In this document: positions 17,256 through 25,671 of the stretch, piece by piece
Numbering within the stretch: the first letter of the stretch is position 1
How the letters are laid out: each line of letters starts with the position of its first letter
NCBI GenBank assembly: GCA_964488495.1
Contig: CAZAUQ010000020.1
Coordinates: forward strand, 1 to 35,455
From: UBA1402 sp964488495
GTDB taxonomy: Bacteria; Bacteroidota; Bacteroidia; Bacteroidales; UBA1402
DNA length: 35,455 nt
Reading direction: 5' to 3'
Position numbers and translations under genes: made by a program
Notes under the pieces: model-generated
Told to the model about the DNA's origin: nothing
Databases searched by the model: none
What the model saw: the letters and a program-made list of their open reading frames with translations, nothing else

Positions 17256-18011
17256 ATGAAAACATTCACTGCAGCCGATATTCACTTTATTGCCGAACTA
17301 AGCTCTACCAATTCTCTGTTGAGGGAAATACGCAAGCAAGAGTCTCAACTGAGTGAAGCTTTTGCTTTGGCCAGTTTCCGTCAGACAGCCGGACGGGGTC
17401 AACAAAACAATGTCTGGACATCGGAAGCAGACAAAAACATCGCTTACAGCGTTTTTCTTCGCCCCGGACACCTCAGACCGGCCTGTTCCTTCGTATTATC
17501 GCAGGCTGTTTCGCTGGCTCTGTTGAAAACACTGCGCGATGAAACCGGTATAAGAGCCGAAATTAAATGGCCTAACGATATTTATGTTGAGGACAAAAAG
17601 ATTGCCGGTATTTTGATTGAAAACGAACTGAGGGGAAAAACCATCCTGGACAGCATTGTGGGTATAGGTTTAAATGTAAACCAGGAACAGTTTAGCGAAA
17701 GCATCCCCAACCCTGTTTCTGTCTTTCAGCTGTGCGGACGGGCTTATGATTTACAGGCTTTGACACTTGCACTGCACAGCCACCTGGGTGAAGCCTATGC
17801 CAAAACCTTCACCGAAGAAGGAAAAAAAGAAATAGCAAAGGATTATCACCGGCATCTTTACCGCAGAGAAGGTTTACACTGTTATAAAGAGGGGAACCGC
17901 TTGTTCATGGCCAGGATACTACGTGTTTTGCCGGGCGGACAACTGGAGCTCGAAAGTGACGAAGGCAGCATAAGAGCTTTTGCATTTAAAGAAATAGAGT
18001 ATTTGATTTAG
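17256..18011 (+). CDS. birA: Biotin--[acetyl-CoA-carboxylase] ligase (monofunctional)
   Basis: Attaches biotin to the carboxyl-carrier protein through biotinyl-AMP. Motifs are GRGQQNNVW at 46-54 (biotin/ATP loop), KWPNDIYV at 104-111, KKIAGILIE around 114-122 and IVGIGLNVN. A C-terminal SH3-like domain lies at about 200-251. There is no N-terminal helix-turn-helix, so unlike the E. coli protein it should not act as a repressor. The stop overlaps the first base of the hairpin at 18011-18034. Confidence 0.94.
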   Translation: MKTFTAADIHFIAELSSTNSLLREIRKQESQLSEAFALASFRQTAGRGQQNNVWTSEADKNIAYSVFLRPGHLRPACSFVLSQAVSLALLKTLRDETGIRAEIKWPNDIYVEDKKIAGILIENELRGKTILDSIVGIGLNVNQEQFSESIPNPVSVFQLCGRAYDLQALTLALHSHLGEAYAKTFTEEGKKEIAKDYHRHLYRREGLHCYKEGNRLFMARILRVLPGGQLELESDEGSIRAFAFKEIEYLI

Positions 18012-18034
18012 CGCAAAAAAATGTATTTTTGCGC
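18002..18034 (+). promoter_or_regulatory. Promoter for pyrH-frr-rsgA, with its -7 box inside an inverted repeat
   Basis: TTTG at 18002-18005, an 18-bp spacer, then TATTTTTG at 18024-18031 match the Bacteroidota -33/-7 pair. The -33 lies within the last codons of birA. The -7 box is partly the right arm of an inverted repeat: GCGCAAAAA at 18011-18019 pairs with TTTTTGCGC at 18026-18034. The ATG of pyrH is 21 bp after the -7 box. The repeat might end birA transcripts or bind a regulator; neither is shown. Confidence 0.65.
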
Positions 18035-18052
18035 ATTTAGGATAAGATCGGC

Positions 18053-18760
18053 ATGAAATACAAAAGAATATTATTGAAACTCAGTGGTGAGTCACTGATG
18101 GGTAAAAGCAACTACGGGATAGATCCCGGGCGCCTCAACGACTATGCCGAACAGATTAAAGAGCTGCAGGCTATGGGCATTCAGGTAGGTATAGTGATAG
18201 GAGGCGGAAATATTTTCAGGGGGCTGAGCGGCTCTTTGAATGGATTTGACCGGGTCAAAGGCGATCAGATGGGCATGCTGGCTACCGTAATCAACAGCCT
18301 GGCCCTGAGCTCAGCCTTAACTAAACTGAGTGTGGCCAATCATGTCCTTACCGCTATCAATATGGAACCTATAGCTGAGCACTATAGCACCGACAAAGCT
18401 ATTAACTTTCTCGAAAAAGGCGAAGTGGTTATCTTTTCCGGTGGCACCGGCTGTCCGTTTTTCACTACCGACACTGCTTCTTCGCTGCGGGCAGTCGAAA
18501 TCAAAGCTGATCTGATGCTCAAGGGCACCCGCGTGGACGGTGTTTATACGGCCGATCCCGAAAAGGACCCCCGTGCTGTTAAATACGACGAAATCAGCTT
18601 TGAAGAAATCTACAACAAGAACCTTAAAATAATGGACCTGACAGCTACCACTCTTTGCCGGGAAAACAATTTGCCTGTCGTTGTATTTAATATGGACAAA
18701 AAAGGAAATCTGGTAAAAGTACTGAAAGGAGAAAACATCGGCACCTTGGTTCACAATTAA
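18053..18760 (+). CDS. pyrH: Uridylate kinase (UMP kinase)
   Basis: Phosphorylates UMP to UDP in pyrimidine nucleotide synthesis; hexameric amino-acid-kinase-fold enzyme. The 235 residues carry KLSGES at 9-14, GGGNIFRG at 50-57, DQMGMLATVINS, FSGGTGCPFFTTDTASSLRA, and the KGTRVDGVYTADP substrate loop. Length and motifs are full. It heads a probable pyrH-frr-rsgA run; pyrH next to frr is a widely conserved order. Confidence 0.97.
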   Translation: MKYKRILLKLSGESLMGKSNYGIDPGRLNDYAEQIKELQAMGIQVGIVIGGGNIFRGLSGSLNGFDRVKGDQMGMLATVINSLALSSALTKLSVANHVLTAINMEPIAEHYSTDKAINFLEKGEVVIFSGGTGCPFFTTDTASSLRAVEIKADLMLKGTRVDGVYTADPEKDPRAVKYDEISFEEIYNKNLKIMDLTATTLCRENNLPVVVFNMDKKGNLVKVLKGENIGTLVHN

Positions 18761-18788
18761 TTACAGCAAACATTTAAGACCTATAGCT

Positions 18789-19352
18789 ATGAACGAAGAA
18801 TTGGAACTTTACCTGAGTATGGCCAATGAAAATATGGCTCAAACCATCGACTTTCTGGAAAAAACCCTTTCCCGGATTCGTGCCGGCAAAGCCAGTGTTC
18901 GTATCCTGGACGGCATCCGCGTCGATTATTACGGGACGCAGATGAGTCTGGACAAAGTGTCTAACCTGAGCACTCCCGACCCCAAGACCATCGCCATACA
19001 ACCCTGGGAAAAAAATATGATCAAGGAAATCGAAAAAGCCATAATGGCTTCCGATGTGGGCATTACCCCGGTTAACAACGGTGAAGTCATTCGACTGGCG
19101 GTGCCTCCGCTCACCGAAGAAAGACGCCGTCAGCTGAGCAAACAAGTGAAACACGAAGGAGAAGAAGCTAAGATCAGCATTCGCAACACCCGTCGTGACA
19201 CGATAGATGCCATCAAAAAACTGGTCAAAGAGGGCTTATCGGAAGATATTGGCAAGGATGCCGAATCCGATATCCAGAAAACACACGACAAATTCATCAA
19301 ATCCATCGATGAAATGGTGGCCCTCAAAGAAAAAGAAATCATGACTGTATAA
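18789..19352 (+). CDS. frr: Ribosome recycling factor
   Basis: Splits post-termination ribosomes together with EF-G. At 187 residues it has normal length, with the three-helix bundle features SRIRAGKASVRILDGI, DYYGTQMSL, IAIQPWEKNMI, GVITPVN-like GITPVNNGEVIRL, PPLTEERR and VRNIRRD-like IRNTRRDTIDAIKK. It begins 28 bp after pyrH and ends 8 bp before rsgA. Confidence 0.97.
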   Translation: MNEELELYLSMANENMAQTIDFLEKTLSRIRAGKASVRILDGIRVDYYGTQMSLDKVSNLSTPDPKTIAIQPWEKNMIKEIEKAIMASDVGITPVNNGEVIRLAVPPLTEERRRQLSKQVKHEGEEAKISIRNTRRDTIDAIKKLVKEGLSEDIGKDAESDIQKTHDKFIKSIDEMVALKEKEIMTV

Positions 19353-19360
19353 GCTCGCCG

Positions 19361-20290
19361 ATGGAAGGATTGGTCATCAAAAGCGCCGGCAATGTCTTTT
19401 TTGTCAAAACTCCCGCCGGAAACCTGCACGAATGCCTGGTAAAGGGGAATTTCAGAATCAAAGGCCTGCGCAGTACCAATCCCGTAGCCATTGGTGACCG
19501 TGTGCTGATTGAAAAGACCTCCGACCATCAGACTTACTTTATTACAGAGGTGCTGGAACGCAGCAATTGCATTGTACGTAAACCGACCAACCTTTCGAAA
19601 CAAATACATATTCTGGCGGCAAATATTGACCTGGCCTTACTTATGGTCACCGTTAACCACCCGCAGACCCATACCATTTTTATAGATCGCTTTCTGGCAA
19701 CCGCCGAAGCCTATCGCATTCCCTGCTGCCTGCTCTTTAATAAAACAGATCTTTACGGAACTGAGGATAATGAATACCTTGAAGCGCTGATAAGGCTTTA
19801 TAAGTCCATCCCCTATGCCTGCCTTAAATTATCTGCCCTGAGGGGCGAAGGCCTGGAGGAAATCCGCTCATTGATTAGGGGCAAAATCTGCCTCCTGGCG
19901 GGTAACTCCGGCGTAGGCAAATCTTCTCTGGTCAACAAGCTTAATCCGGACATTCAGACCAAGGTTGGCCTGATATCGGATTACCATAATAAAGGGAAAC
20001 ATACTACCTCCTATTCCGAAATGTTCGAAATCGAAGATAAGACCTTTATCATTGACACTCCGGGGATTAAAGGATTTAATACAGTTGATATGCAGGTCGC
20101 CGAGGTGGGTCATTTCTTTCCTGAAATCTTTCGCACATCGGCCCTTTGTCACTACAACAACTGCACACACCGGCACGAACCGGGTTGTGCCGTTTTAAAA
20201 GCAATAGAAGAACAGCGAATCAGCCAATCTCGTTATCATAGCTACCTTAGTATCATCGAAGATACAGGGGAAGGAAAATACAGGGAATAA
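19361..20290 (+). CDS. rsgA: Small ribosomal subunit biogenesis GTPase RsgA
   Basis: A circularly permuted GTPase that checks late 30S maturation. The N-terminal OB fold covers residues about 1-75. The G motifs come in permuted order: NKTD at 127-130 (G4), GNSGVGKSS at 181-189 (G1), DTPG at 232-235 (G3). The C-terminal zinc site is CHYNNCTHRHEPGC (Cys263, Cys268, His270, Cys276). The length of 309 is normal. It ends 3 bp from the convergent fumarase gene. Confidence 0.96.
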   Translation: MEGLVIKSAGNVFFVKTPAGNLHECLVKGNFRIKGLRSTNPVAIGDRVLIEKTSDHQTYFITEVLERSNCIVRKPTNLSKQIHILAANIDLALLMVTVNHPQTHTIFIDRFLATAEAYRIPCCLLFNKTDLYGTEDNEYLEALIRLYKSIPYACLKLSALRGEGLEEIRSLIRGKICLLAGNSGVGKSSLVNKLNPDIQTKVGLISDYHNKGKHTTSYSEMFEIEDKTFIIDTPGIKGFNTVDMQVAEVGHFFPEIFRTSALCHYNNCTHRHEPGCAVLKAIEEQRISQSRYHSYLSIIEDTGEGKYRE

Positions 20291-20293
20291 TGC

Positions 20294-21931
20294 TCAGCAG
20301 GTCAGACAAACCGGCTTGATTTGCTTAAAGAAATCGTTGCCTTTGTCATCGACCAGTATAAAAGCCGGGAAATTTTCCACTTCGATTTTCCAGATAGCTT
20401 CCATGCCCAATTCCGGGTATTCCAGGCATTCTACCGATTTAATGTTTTGTTCGGCCAGAATAGCGGCAGGGCCTCCGATGCTGCCCAGATAAAAGCCACC
20501 GTATTTTTGACAGGCATCGGTCACTTGCTGACTGCGATTGCCTTTGGCTATCATAATCATACTGCCGCCGTGTTGTTGGAATAAATCCACATAAGGATCC
20601 ATACGTCCGGCAGTGGTAGGCCCGAAAGAACCCGAAGGCATACCCTGAGGTTGTTTGGCCGGTCCGGCGTAATAAATGGGGTGGTCTTTGATGTATTGGG
20701 GCAAACCCTGGCCGGCATCCAGTCGTTCTTTGAGCTTGGCGTGGGCAATGTCCCTGCCGACGATGATGGTTCCGCTCAGCGATAAACGGGTGGCCACGGG
20801 GTATTGGCTCAGATCGGCCAGTATTTCCTGCATGGGACGATTCAGGTTTATTTTAACGGCGTCTCCTTCGCCAGCCTTACGAAGAGCGGCAGGTATAAAC
20901 CGTCCGGGATTTTCTTCGAGTTTTTCGAGCCAGATGCCTTCTTTGTTGATCTTTGCCTTAATATTGCGGTCGGCTGAACAGGAAACAGCCAGTCCAACGG
21001 GACAGGAGGCTCCGTGACGTGGCAGGCGGATAATGCGAAGGTCGTGTGCAAAATATTTCCCGCCAAACTGAGCTCCTATACCTAATTCTCTGGCAGCTTT
21101 GAGCATCTTTTCTTCCAATTGTACGTCACGAAATGCCTGTCCGTGTTCGTTGCCCTCCAGGGGCAGGGCATCGTAGTAATGCGTAGAGGCCAGTTTGACG
21201 GTTTTGAGCGTCATGTCAGCCGAGGTGCCTCCAATGACAAAGGCAATATGATAGGGGGGGCATGCGGCGGTACCCAGGCTGCGCATTTTGTCGATCAAAA
21301 ATGCTTCGAGGGTTTTGGGATTCAGCAGGGCTTTGGTTTCCTGAAACAAATAGGTTTTGTTTTGCGAGCCACCGCCTTTGGCGATAAACAAAAAGCTGTA
21401 CTCGTTGCCCTCGACCGACTGAATATCTATTTGAGCGGGCAAATTGCATCCGGAATTCTTTTCGCGGTACATATCCAAGGCTATGGTTTGTGAATAGCGC
21501 AGGTTTTCGCGGGTATAGGTATCGTAAACTCCGTGTGAAAGAGCTTCTTCGTCTCCCCCGCCCGTCCAGACTTCCTGGCCTTTTTTGGCCACTACGGTGG
21601 CGGTGCCTGTGTCCTGGCAAAAGGGTAAAACGCCTATGGCCGACACTTCGGCATTTCTCAACATGGTGAGTGCAACGTATTTATCGTTTTCGCTGGCCTG
21701 AGGATCATCCAGTATGGCAGCCACCTGAGCCTGATGGGCAGGCCTGAGTAAAAAAGAACAATCACGAATGGCTGTTCTGGCCAACAGTCGCAGTGCCTCG
21801 GGTTGAACTTTCAGGATTTCTCTGCCTTCGAACTGAGCAGTTGAAATATATTCTTTACTTAATAAATAATAGTCGGTGTGGTCTTTTCCCAGAGGGAAAG
21901 GCTTTTGATACTTAAATTCGGGTACGGGCAT
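20294..21931 (-). CDS. fumA: Fumarate hydratase, class I (4Fe-4S)
   Basis: Interconverts fumarate and malate with an oxygen-sensitive iron-sulfur cluster. The length of 545 matches E. coli FumA/FumB. The three cluster cysteines fall at equivalent positions: Cys105 (LPFCQDTGT), Cys224 (GTAACPPYHIA) and Cys318 (AVSCSADRN). Other family blocks are GGGSQNKTYLFQ, GIGAQFGGKYFAHD and PSGSFGPTTAGRMDPYVD. A class I enzyme fits anaerobic life and a fumarate-reducing pathway. It is the last gene of the hflX-DUF4954-fumarase run, 30 bp after the DUF4954 gene. FumA and FumB cannot be told apart by sequence alone. Confidence 0.96.
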   Translation of the reverse strand: MPVPEFKYQKPFPLGKDHTDYYLLSKEYISTAQFEGREILKVQPEALRLLARTAIRDCSFLLRPAHQAQVAAILDDPQASENDKYVALTMLRNAEVSAIGVLPFCQDTGTATVVAKKGQEVWTGGGDEEALSHGVYDTYTRENLRYSQTIALDMYREKNSGCNLPAQIDIQSVEGNEYSFLFIAKGGGSQNKTYLFQETKALLNPKTLEAFLIDKMRSLGTAACPPYHIAFVIGGTSADMTLKTVKLASTHYYDALPLEGNEHGQAFRDVQLEEKMLKAARELGIGAQFGGKYFAHDLRIIRLPRHGASCPVGLAVSCSADRNIKAKINKEGIWLEKLEENPGRFIPAALRKAGEGDAVKINLNRPMQEILADLSQYPVATRLSLSGTIIVGRDIAHAKLKERLDAGQGLPQYIKDHPIYYAGPAKQPQGMPSGSFGPTTAGRMDPYVDLFQQHGGSMIMIAKGNRSQQVTDACQKYGGFYLGSIGGPAAILAEQNIKSVECLEYPELGMEAIWKIEVENFPAFILVDDKGNDFFKQIKPVCLTC

Positions 21932-21961
21932 AAGAGAATTAAAAAGAGATTTACAATGAAT

Positions 21962-24022
21962 TTAATGCAGATTATTCTGAATGATGTTTTGTTGAATAAA
22001 TTGCCTGGCGGAATCGGCTTTGTAAGGTATCTCGCCTATGAATTTTCGTAATTTTTCCACGAAGGAGTTGGGAACCTCACCTTCTTCGGGAGCAAAAGAA
22101 CGTTTCATGGACAGTTCGAGCTCAGCATCGAGCAAAGCCTGATTGTAGAGCGCTAGTGAGGCTTCCTGCCATTCATCTAACACGGTGAGCAAGGTCGCGG
22201 GTTTGATATCGCGAAGGGCAATGTTTCTCAGTTCGGCTATCAGCGGGAAGGCATAAGCCCACTCCCTTTCCTGATAGGTCTGATACAAGTCTTCCCAACG
22301 ATCTTCGAGTTGATCGACACTGGTGATTTTGCCTCTTTCGATGCAACCGATCAGGTACTCTATAGCTGCTTCAGGAACAACCAGACCGGAGATATCCAGC
22401 CATTTTTCCTGATTGTACGGAATCTCCTTGTCAAACACCCGGGTTTTGATAAAGTCTTTCCAGATGATTAGGTTGTTGTCCAGGTCTTTTGACTGCTTGA
22501 AGGTCTCTATTTGCCGGAAAACGACATCTCCAAGGTAAATTTGTATAGCTGCTTTGTACAAGGCAGAACCTTTTTCGAGCGAAGCACGACGAATGCGCAT
22601 ACCACGATAACGGTATTCGAGTATGGGATCATCGGGGGCGGCATGCCTGAGTTCGCTCACCACACCCTGCATAGCAGCGTCTTCGGGATTATAACCCAGT
22701 GAAGCGTGCAAGCGCAGGTCGTTGCCAATCTTTATGGCTTTGCGGATTTCCTCTATGGTATTGGGGTTGAGAAAATAGTGAATGATCTTGTCTTGTTTTT
22801 TGGACGATTTACGGGCATCGCGGTCAGGCCATTTGTTCACGTCACGCATTAATCCGATGCTGGGCAGTGAGGCAGCAGGTACCAGGTAGCTCACACCTCT
22901 GTTTTCGACCAGGTAAGAGAAGGGGAAAGCTGTTGTATCGGGATTGTTGATATGACGGCCTTTAACCAGTGAGAAGGAGCCGATTTTTGCCGGCCACAAC
23001 AAGTAGGAATCACTGCCTGTTTTGGTACCTCTCTCCAACACGCCGCTGTGCATGGGGCCTAGTTTGTAGAGATGGTTGCTCTGGTTGGAACCCGAGCCGA
23101 AATTACAAAAAGAGAACAAACCGCCTATCATAAGGGTAGATTTGTGCATCGAAGTGCTGAAAGGGCCTGCAAAACTGGCGCAGGCTTCGCCGTTTTCCAT
23201 ACGGCAATTGGCAAAGAAAAAGGAATCATGGCCGGTGAAACCATGTCCCAGAATGGAGGCTTCTCCCACAAAACAACGTACTAAATGCACCCCGTCTTTG
23301 ATTTCTGAACCCGGTGAGAGTATGAAGCTTTGGGCATTGACTTCGGCCCCAACCTGTATGGGGGCCTCTTCTGTGCTATTGATGCTGCCGTTGTACAAAA
23401 AAGAGGAACCTCTGACTTTGGTAAAAGGGCCCATGTTGACATTCAGTATCATACCGGCATTGATCAGGTAGGATGAGCGTCCTACTCTGCCCTTGTCCGA
23501 ACGTTCCTGCAGGGTTTTCTGTTCAACCAGCTTTTTGAGCTGTTCCTGCAGATCGCTGCGTCCGGGATACATAGCCATCAAATAAGCAGTATGCGCTGAA
23601 ATACCGTTATACATCCGCGACAAACGACCGCCGGTTTCGTCCAAGACTTCAATTTCGACTCCGTTGCCAAAAGAATTTTCGGCATCACAGATCATAAAAG
23701 TAAGCTGCTCAATGCAACAATCGTCTTCGATGATGTAATTGGCTATGTATTCTCCGATGTTTTCGATGAGTACATTATTACCAACTTCGCAATTGTGCAG
23801 GTGAGCCCGGCGAATACCTGATTTCTTTTTTACGTTACCAGGTAGATTATGACAAGCTTCGAATTTTCCAAGCTTAATATCGCCTGAAAAATGGACGCTG
23901 CGTATGGCTTCGGCCGAAAAATCCTCGTGAACAAGAATTTTGTTCCAATCGTCTGCAGTACAAGCCTGAAAACCGAGTTGCTCAATTTCGGATGGATTGA
24001 GTTTGCGATAAGGAGGTATCAT
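21962..24022 (-). CDS. DUF4954 family protein with left-handed beta-helix region
   Basis: A 686-residue cytoplasmic-looking protein without a signal peptide. Residues about 60-420 carry hexapeptide-like repeats of the left-handed beta-helix type (IRRAHLHNCEVGNNVLIENIG, spread through ILSPGSEIKDGVHLVRCFVGE and ASILGHGFTGHDSFFFANC), as in acyl- and nucleotidyl-transferase folds. Residues about 430-686 are mostly helical (PNTIEEIRKAIKIGNDLR). I recognise it as the DUF4954 family found in Bacteroidota and some spirochaetes; no reaction has been assigned to it that I know. It lies 12 bp after hflX and 30 bp before fumarase, in the same direction. A sugar-nucleotide or acyl-transfer role is only a guess from the fold. 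Confidence 0.8.
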   Translation of the reverse strand: MIPPYRKLNPSEIEQLGFQACTADDWNKILVHEDFSAEAIRSVHFSGDIKLGKFEACHNLPGNVKKKSGIRRAHLHNCEVGNNVLIENIGEYIANYIIEDDCCIEQLTFMICDAENSFGNGVEIEVLDETGGRLSRMYNGISAHTAYLMAMYPGRSDLQEQLKKLVEQKTLQERSDKGRVGRSSYLINAGMILNVNMGPFTKVRGSSFLYNGSINSTEEAPIQVGAEVNAQSFILSPGSEIKDGVHLVRCFVGEASILGHGFTGHDSFFFANCRMENGEACASFAGPFSTSMHKSTLMIGGLFSFCNFGSGSNQSNHLYKLGPMHSGVLERGTKTGSDSYLLWPAKIGSFSLVKGRHINNPDTTAFPFSYLVENRGVSYLVPAASLPSIGLMRDVNKWPDRDARKSSKKQDKIIHYFLNPNTIEEIRKAIKIGNDLRLHASLGYNPEDAAMQGVVSELRHAAPDDPILEYRYRGMRIRRASLEKGSALYKAAIQIYLGDVVFRQIETFKQSKDLDNNLIIWKDFIKTRVFDKEIPYNQEKWLDISGLVVPEAAIEYLIGCIERGKITSVDQLEDRWEDLYQTYQEREWAYAFPLIAELRNIALRDIKPATLLTVLDEWQEASLALYNQALLDAELELSMKRSFAPEEGEVPNSFVEKLRKFIGEIPYKADSARQFIQQNIIQNNLH

Positions 24023-24034
24023 AACGGGAAAGTA

Positions 24035-25270
24035 TTAAAGTGTATTGTCTTCTTGAGAATTATCGTAATGGGAATACAAAAAATCGTTATAGGGGAAGCG
24101 GGTAATATGAATTTCTTTCACTTTGTCGTAGAGCATTTGTTTCAGATCATCGATATTCGTACGTTGCGCTGCCGAAATAAAGAGGCAATTGTCCTGCATC
24201 TTAGACATCCAGGAAGCCTGTAACGACTGTAAAGTCCTGTTTTCGGGCAATTCAGGACTCAAATCGCTTTCTTCTTTCGGCACAAAGGAATAAGCATCTA
24301 TTTTGTTGAAAACCAGTATTATTGGTTTATCATGTACGCCCAATTCAGTCAAGGTATTTTCTACTACAACAATCTGTTCTTCGAAACCGGGATGTGAAAT
24401 ATCCACTACATGAATCAATAAATCGGCCTCGCGGACTTCGTCCAGGGTCGATTTAAAAGACTCCACCAGATCGTGAGGTAGTTTGCGGATAAAACCGACG
24501 GTATCGCTCAGCAAGAAGGGCAAATTATCGATTATTACCTTACGTACGGTGGTATCGAGGGTGGCAAATAATTTATTCTCTACCAGTAACTCCGTTTTGC
24601 TCAAGAGATTCATCAGAGTTGATTTGCCCACATTGGTGTAACCTACCAGAGCAACACGGACCATTTTACCCCGGTTGCTGCGTTGTACCACTTTTTGCTT
24701 ATCGATTTGCTTAAGCTCTTTTTTTAATTGAGCTATTTTGCTTAGAACTATTCTTCGGTCTGTCTCGATTTGGGTTTCTCCCGGGCCGCGCATTTTCACT
24801 CCTCCTCCGCCCCTTTGACGTTCCAGGTGAGTCCATAGGTGGGTAAGGCGAGGCAGAAAATATTGATATTGAGCCAATTCAACCTGTTTTTTAGCGTAAG
24901 CGGTCTGCGCATGTTCGGCAAAAATAGTTAAAATCAGACTGGTCCTGTCCAGAACCTTTACTTTTAAAGACTGATCCAGATTTTTTAATTGTTTGGCAGA
25001 AAGGTCATCGTCAAAGATGACCATACTGATATCGTTATTTTCGATATAGTCCCTGATCTCAAGCAGTTTTCCGGATCCTATCAAAGTTTTGGGATTAGCC
25101 TGGTCCAATCGCTGAAAAAAACGTTTAACGGGCAATGCTCCGGCAGTTTGGGCCAGAAAGGCTAATTCATCCAAAAATTCAGCAGCTTTCTGCTCGTTTT
25201 GTTCAGGAGTGACTAAACCGACCAAAACAGTTCTTTCAGACATAGTATCAAGAGAAGAATTCGACTGCAT
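24035..25270 (-). CDS. hflX: Ribosome-associated GTPase HflX
   Basis: HflX splits or rescues stalled 70S ribosomes, especially under stress. It has the N-terminal HflX domain (NPKTLIGSGKLLEI, VIFDDDLSAKQLKNL, VKVLDRTSLILTIFAEHA), the RGPGETQIETDRR signature at 161-173, the G1 loop GYTNVGKSTL at 210-219, DTVGFIRKLPH at 256-266 and NKIDAY. The length of 411 is normal. The start may be the ATG at 25270 or the in-frame ATG at 25243 (MSERTVLVGLV). The first is preferred slightly because the promoter predicts a transcript start near 25282. Confidence 0.95.
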   Translation of the reverse strand: MQSNSSLDTMSERTVLVGLVTPEQNEQKAAEFLDELAFLAQTAGALPVKRFFQRLDQANPKTLIGSGKLLEIRDYIENNDISMVIFDDDLSAKQLKNLDQSLKVKVLDRTSLILTIFAEHAQTAYAKKQVELAQYQYFLPRLTHLWTHLERQRGGGGVKMRGPGETQIETDRRIVLSKIAQLKKELKQIDKQKVVQRSNRGKMVRVALVGYTNVGKSTLMNLLSKTELLVENKLFATLDTTVRKVIIDNLPFLLSDTVGFIRKLPHDLVESFKSTLDEVREADLLIHVVDISHPGFEEQIVVVENTLTELGVHDKPIILVFNKIDAYSFVPKEESDLSPELPENRTLQSLQASWMSKMQDNCLFISAAQRTNIDDLKQMLYDKVKEIHITRFPYNDFLYSHYDNSQEDNTL

Positions 25271-25288
25271 CTATCAATTTTTAACGCA

Positions 25289-25321
25289 CAAAGATAGCTT
25301 TAGTGAGTGTAAAAGCAAAAA
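25289..25321 (-). promoter_or_regulatory. hflX: hflX promoter with near-consensus -33 and -7 elements
   Basis: On the minus strand TTTTTG (25321-25316), exactly 19 bp, then TATCTTTG (25296-25289) match the Bacteroidota TTTG-N19-TAnnTTTG promoter. The -33 box lies in the left hairpin arm of the first 80-bp repeat, and the -7 box lies in a remnant of a repeat end. This is the best promoter match in the window. Confidence 0.8.
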
Positions 25322-25529
25322 TTTATTTTTGCTTTTACCGAGCGTAGCTATCTTCTCGGACGAAGTCCGAAAAATAGCGTTAATTGAGTGTAAAAGCAAA
25401 ATTTTATTTTGATTTTACCGAACGTAGCTATCTTCTCGGACACAGTCCGAAAAATAGCGTTAATTGAGTGTAAAAGCAAAATTTTATTTTGATTTTACCG
25501 AACGTAGCTATCTTCTCGGACACAGTCCG
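25305..25529. repeat. Tandem array of three 80-bp hairpin repeats
   Basis: Units start at 25305 (81 bp), 25386 (80 bp) and 25466 (cut short near 25529), each beginning GAGTGTAAAAGC. Each unit has two inverted repeats. The first is GTAAAAGCAAAAAT paired with ATTTTTGCTTTTAC, perfect in unit 1 and with one mismatch in units 2 and 3. The second is TCGGAC/GTCCGA with a 3-nt loop, extended outward by GCTAT/ATAGC. Units 2 and 3 are nearly identical, and unit 1 differs at several bases. A piece of a unit end precedes unit 1 at about 25290-25304. The rest of the 401-bp space (25530-25671) shows only AT-rich sequence and a weak promoter. Confidence 0.9.
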
Positions 25530-25599
25530 TAAAAAACAGAAAAGTTTAATAGAAATCCAAGTTTCAAACTATTATCAGACTGCATTAAAAAAAAAGTGC

Positions 25600-25607
25600 T
25601 TCCTTTG
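25600..25607 (+). promoter_or_regulatory. Weak candidate -7 element for the M16 peptidase gene
   Basis: TTCCTTTG differs from TAnnTTTG at one base and lies 64 bp before the ATG at 25672. No -33 element is evident. It is the closest match in the region after the repeat array. Confidence 0.3.
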
Positions 25608-25671
25608 CAACAGCATTATAAAACAAAAAATACACTAAAAACTCTTATTGCTATTTTCAAACAACTAAAAC

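Noticed and set aside
25209..25412. Small 67-residue plus-strand protein
   Set aside because: It is made of the hairpin repeat read in frame and the antisense end of hflX; the peptide repeats itself with the DNA repeat, so it is probably spurious.
25305..25529. CRISPR array
   Set aside because: The units are 80 bp, directly joined, with no unique spacers between short repeats, and no cas genes are nearby.
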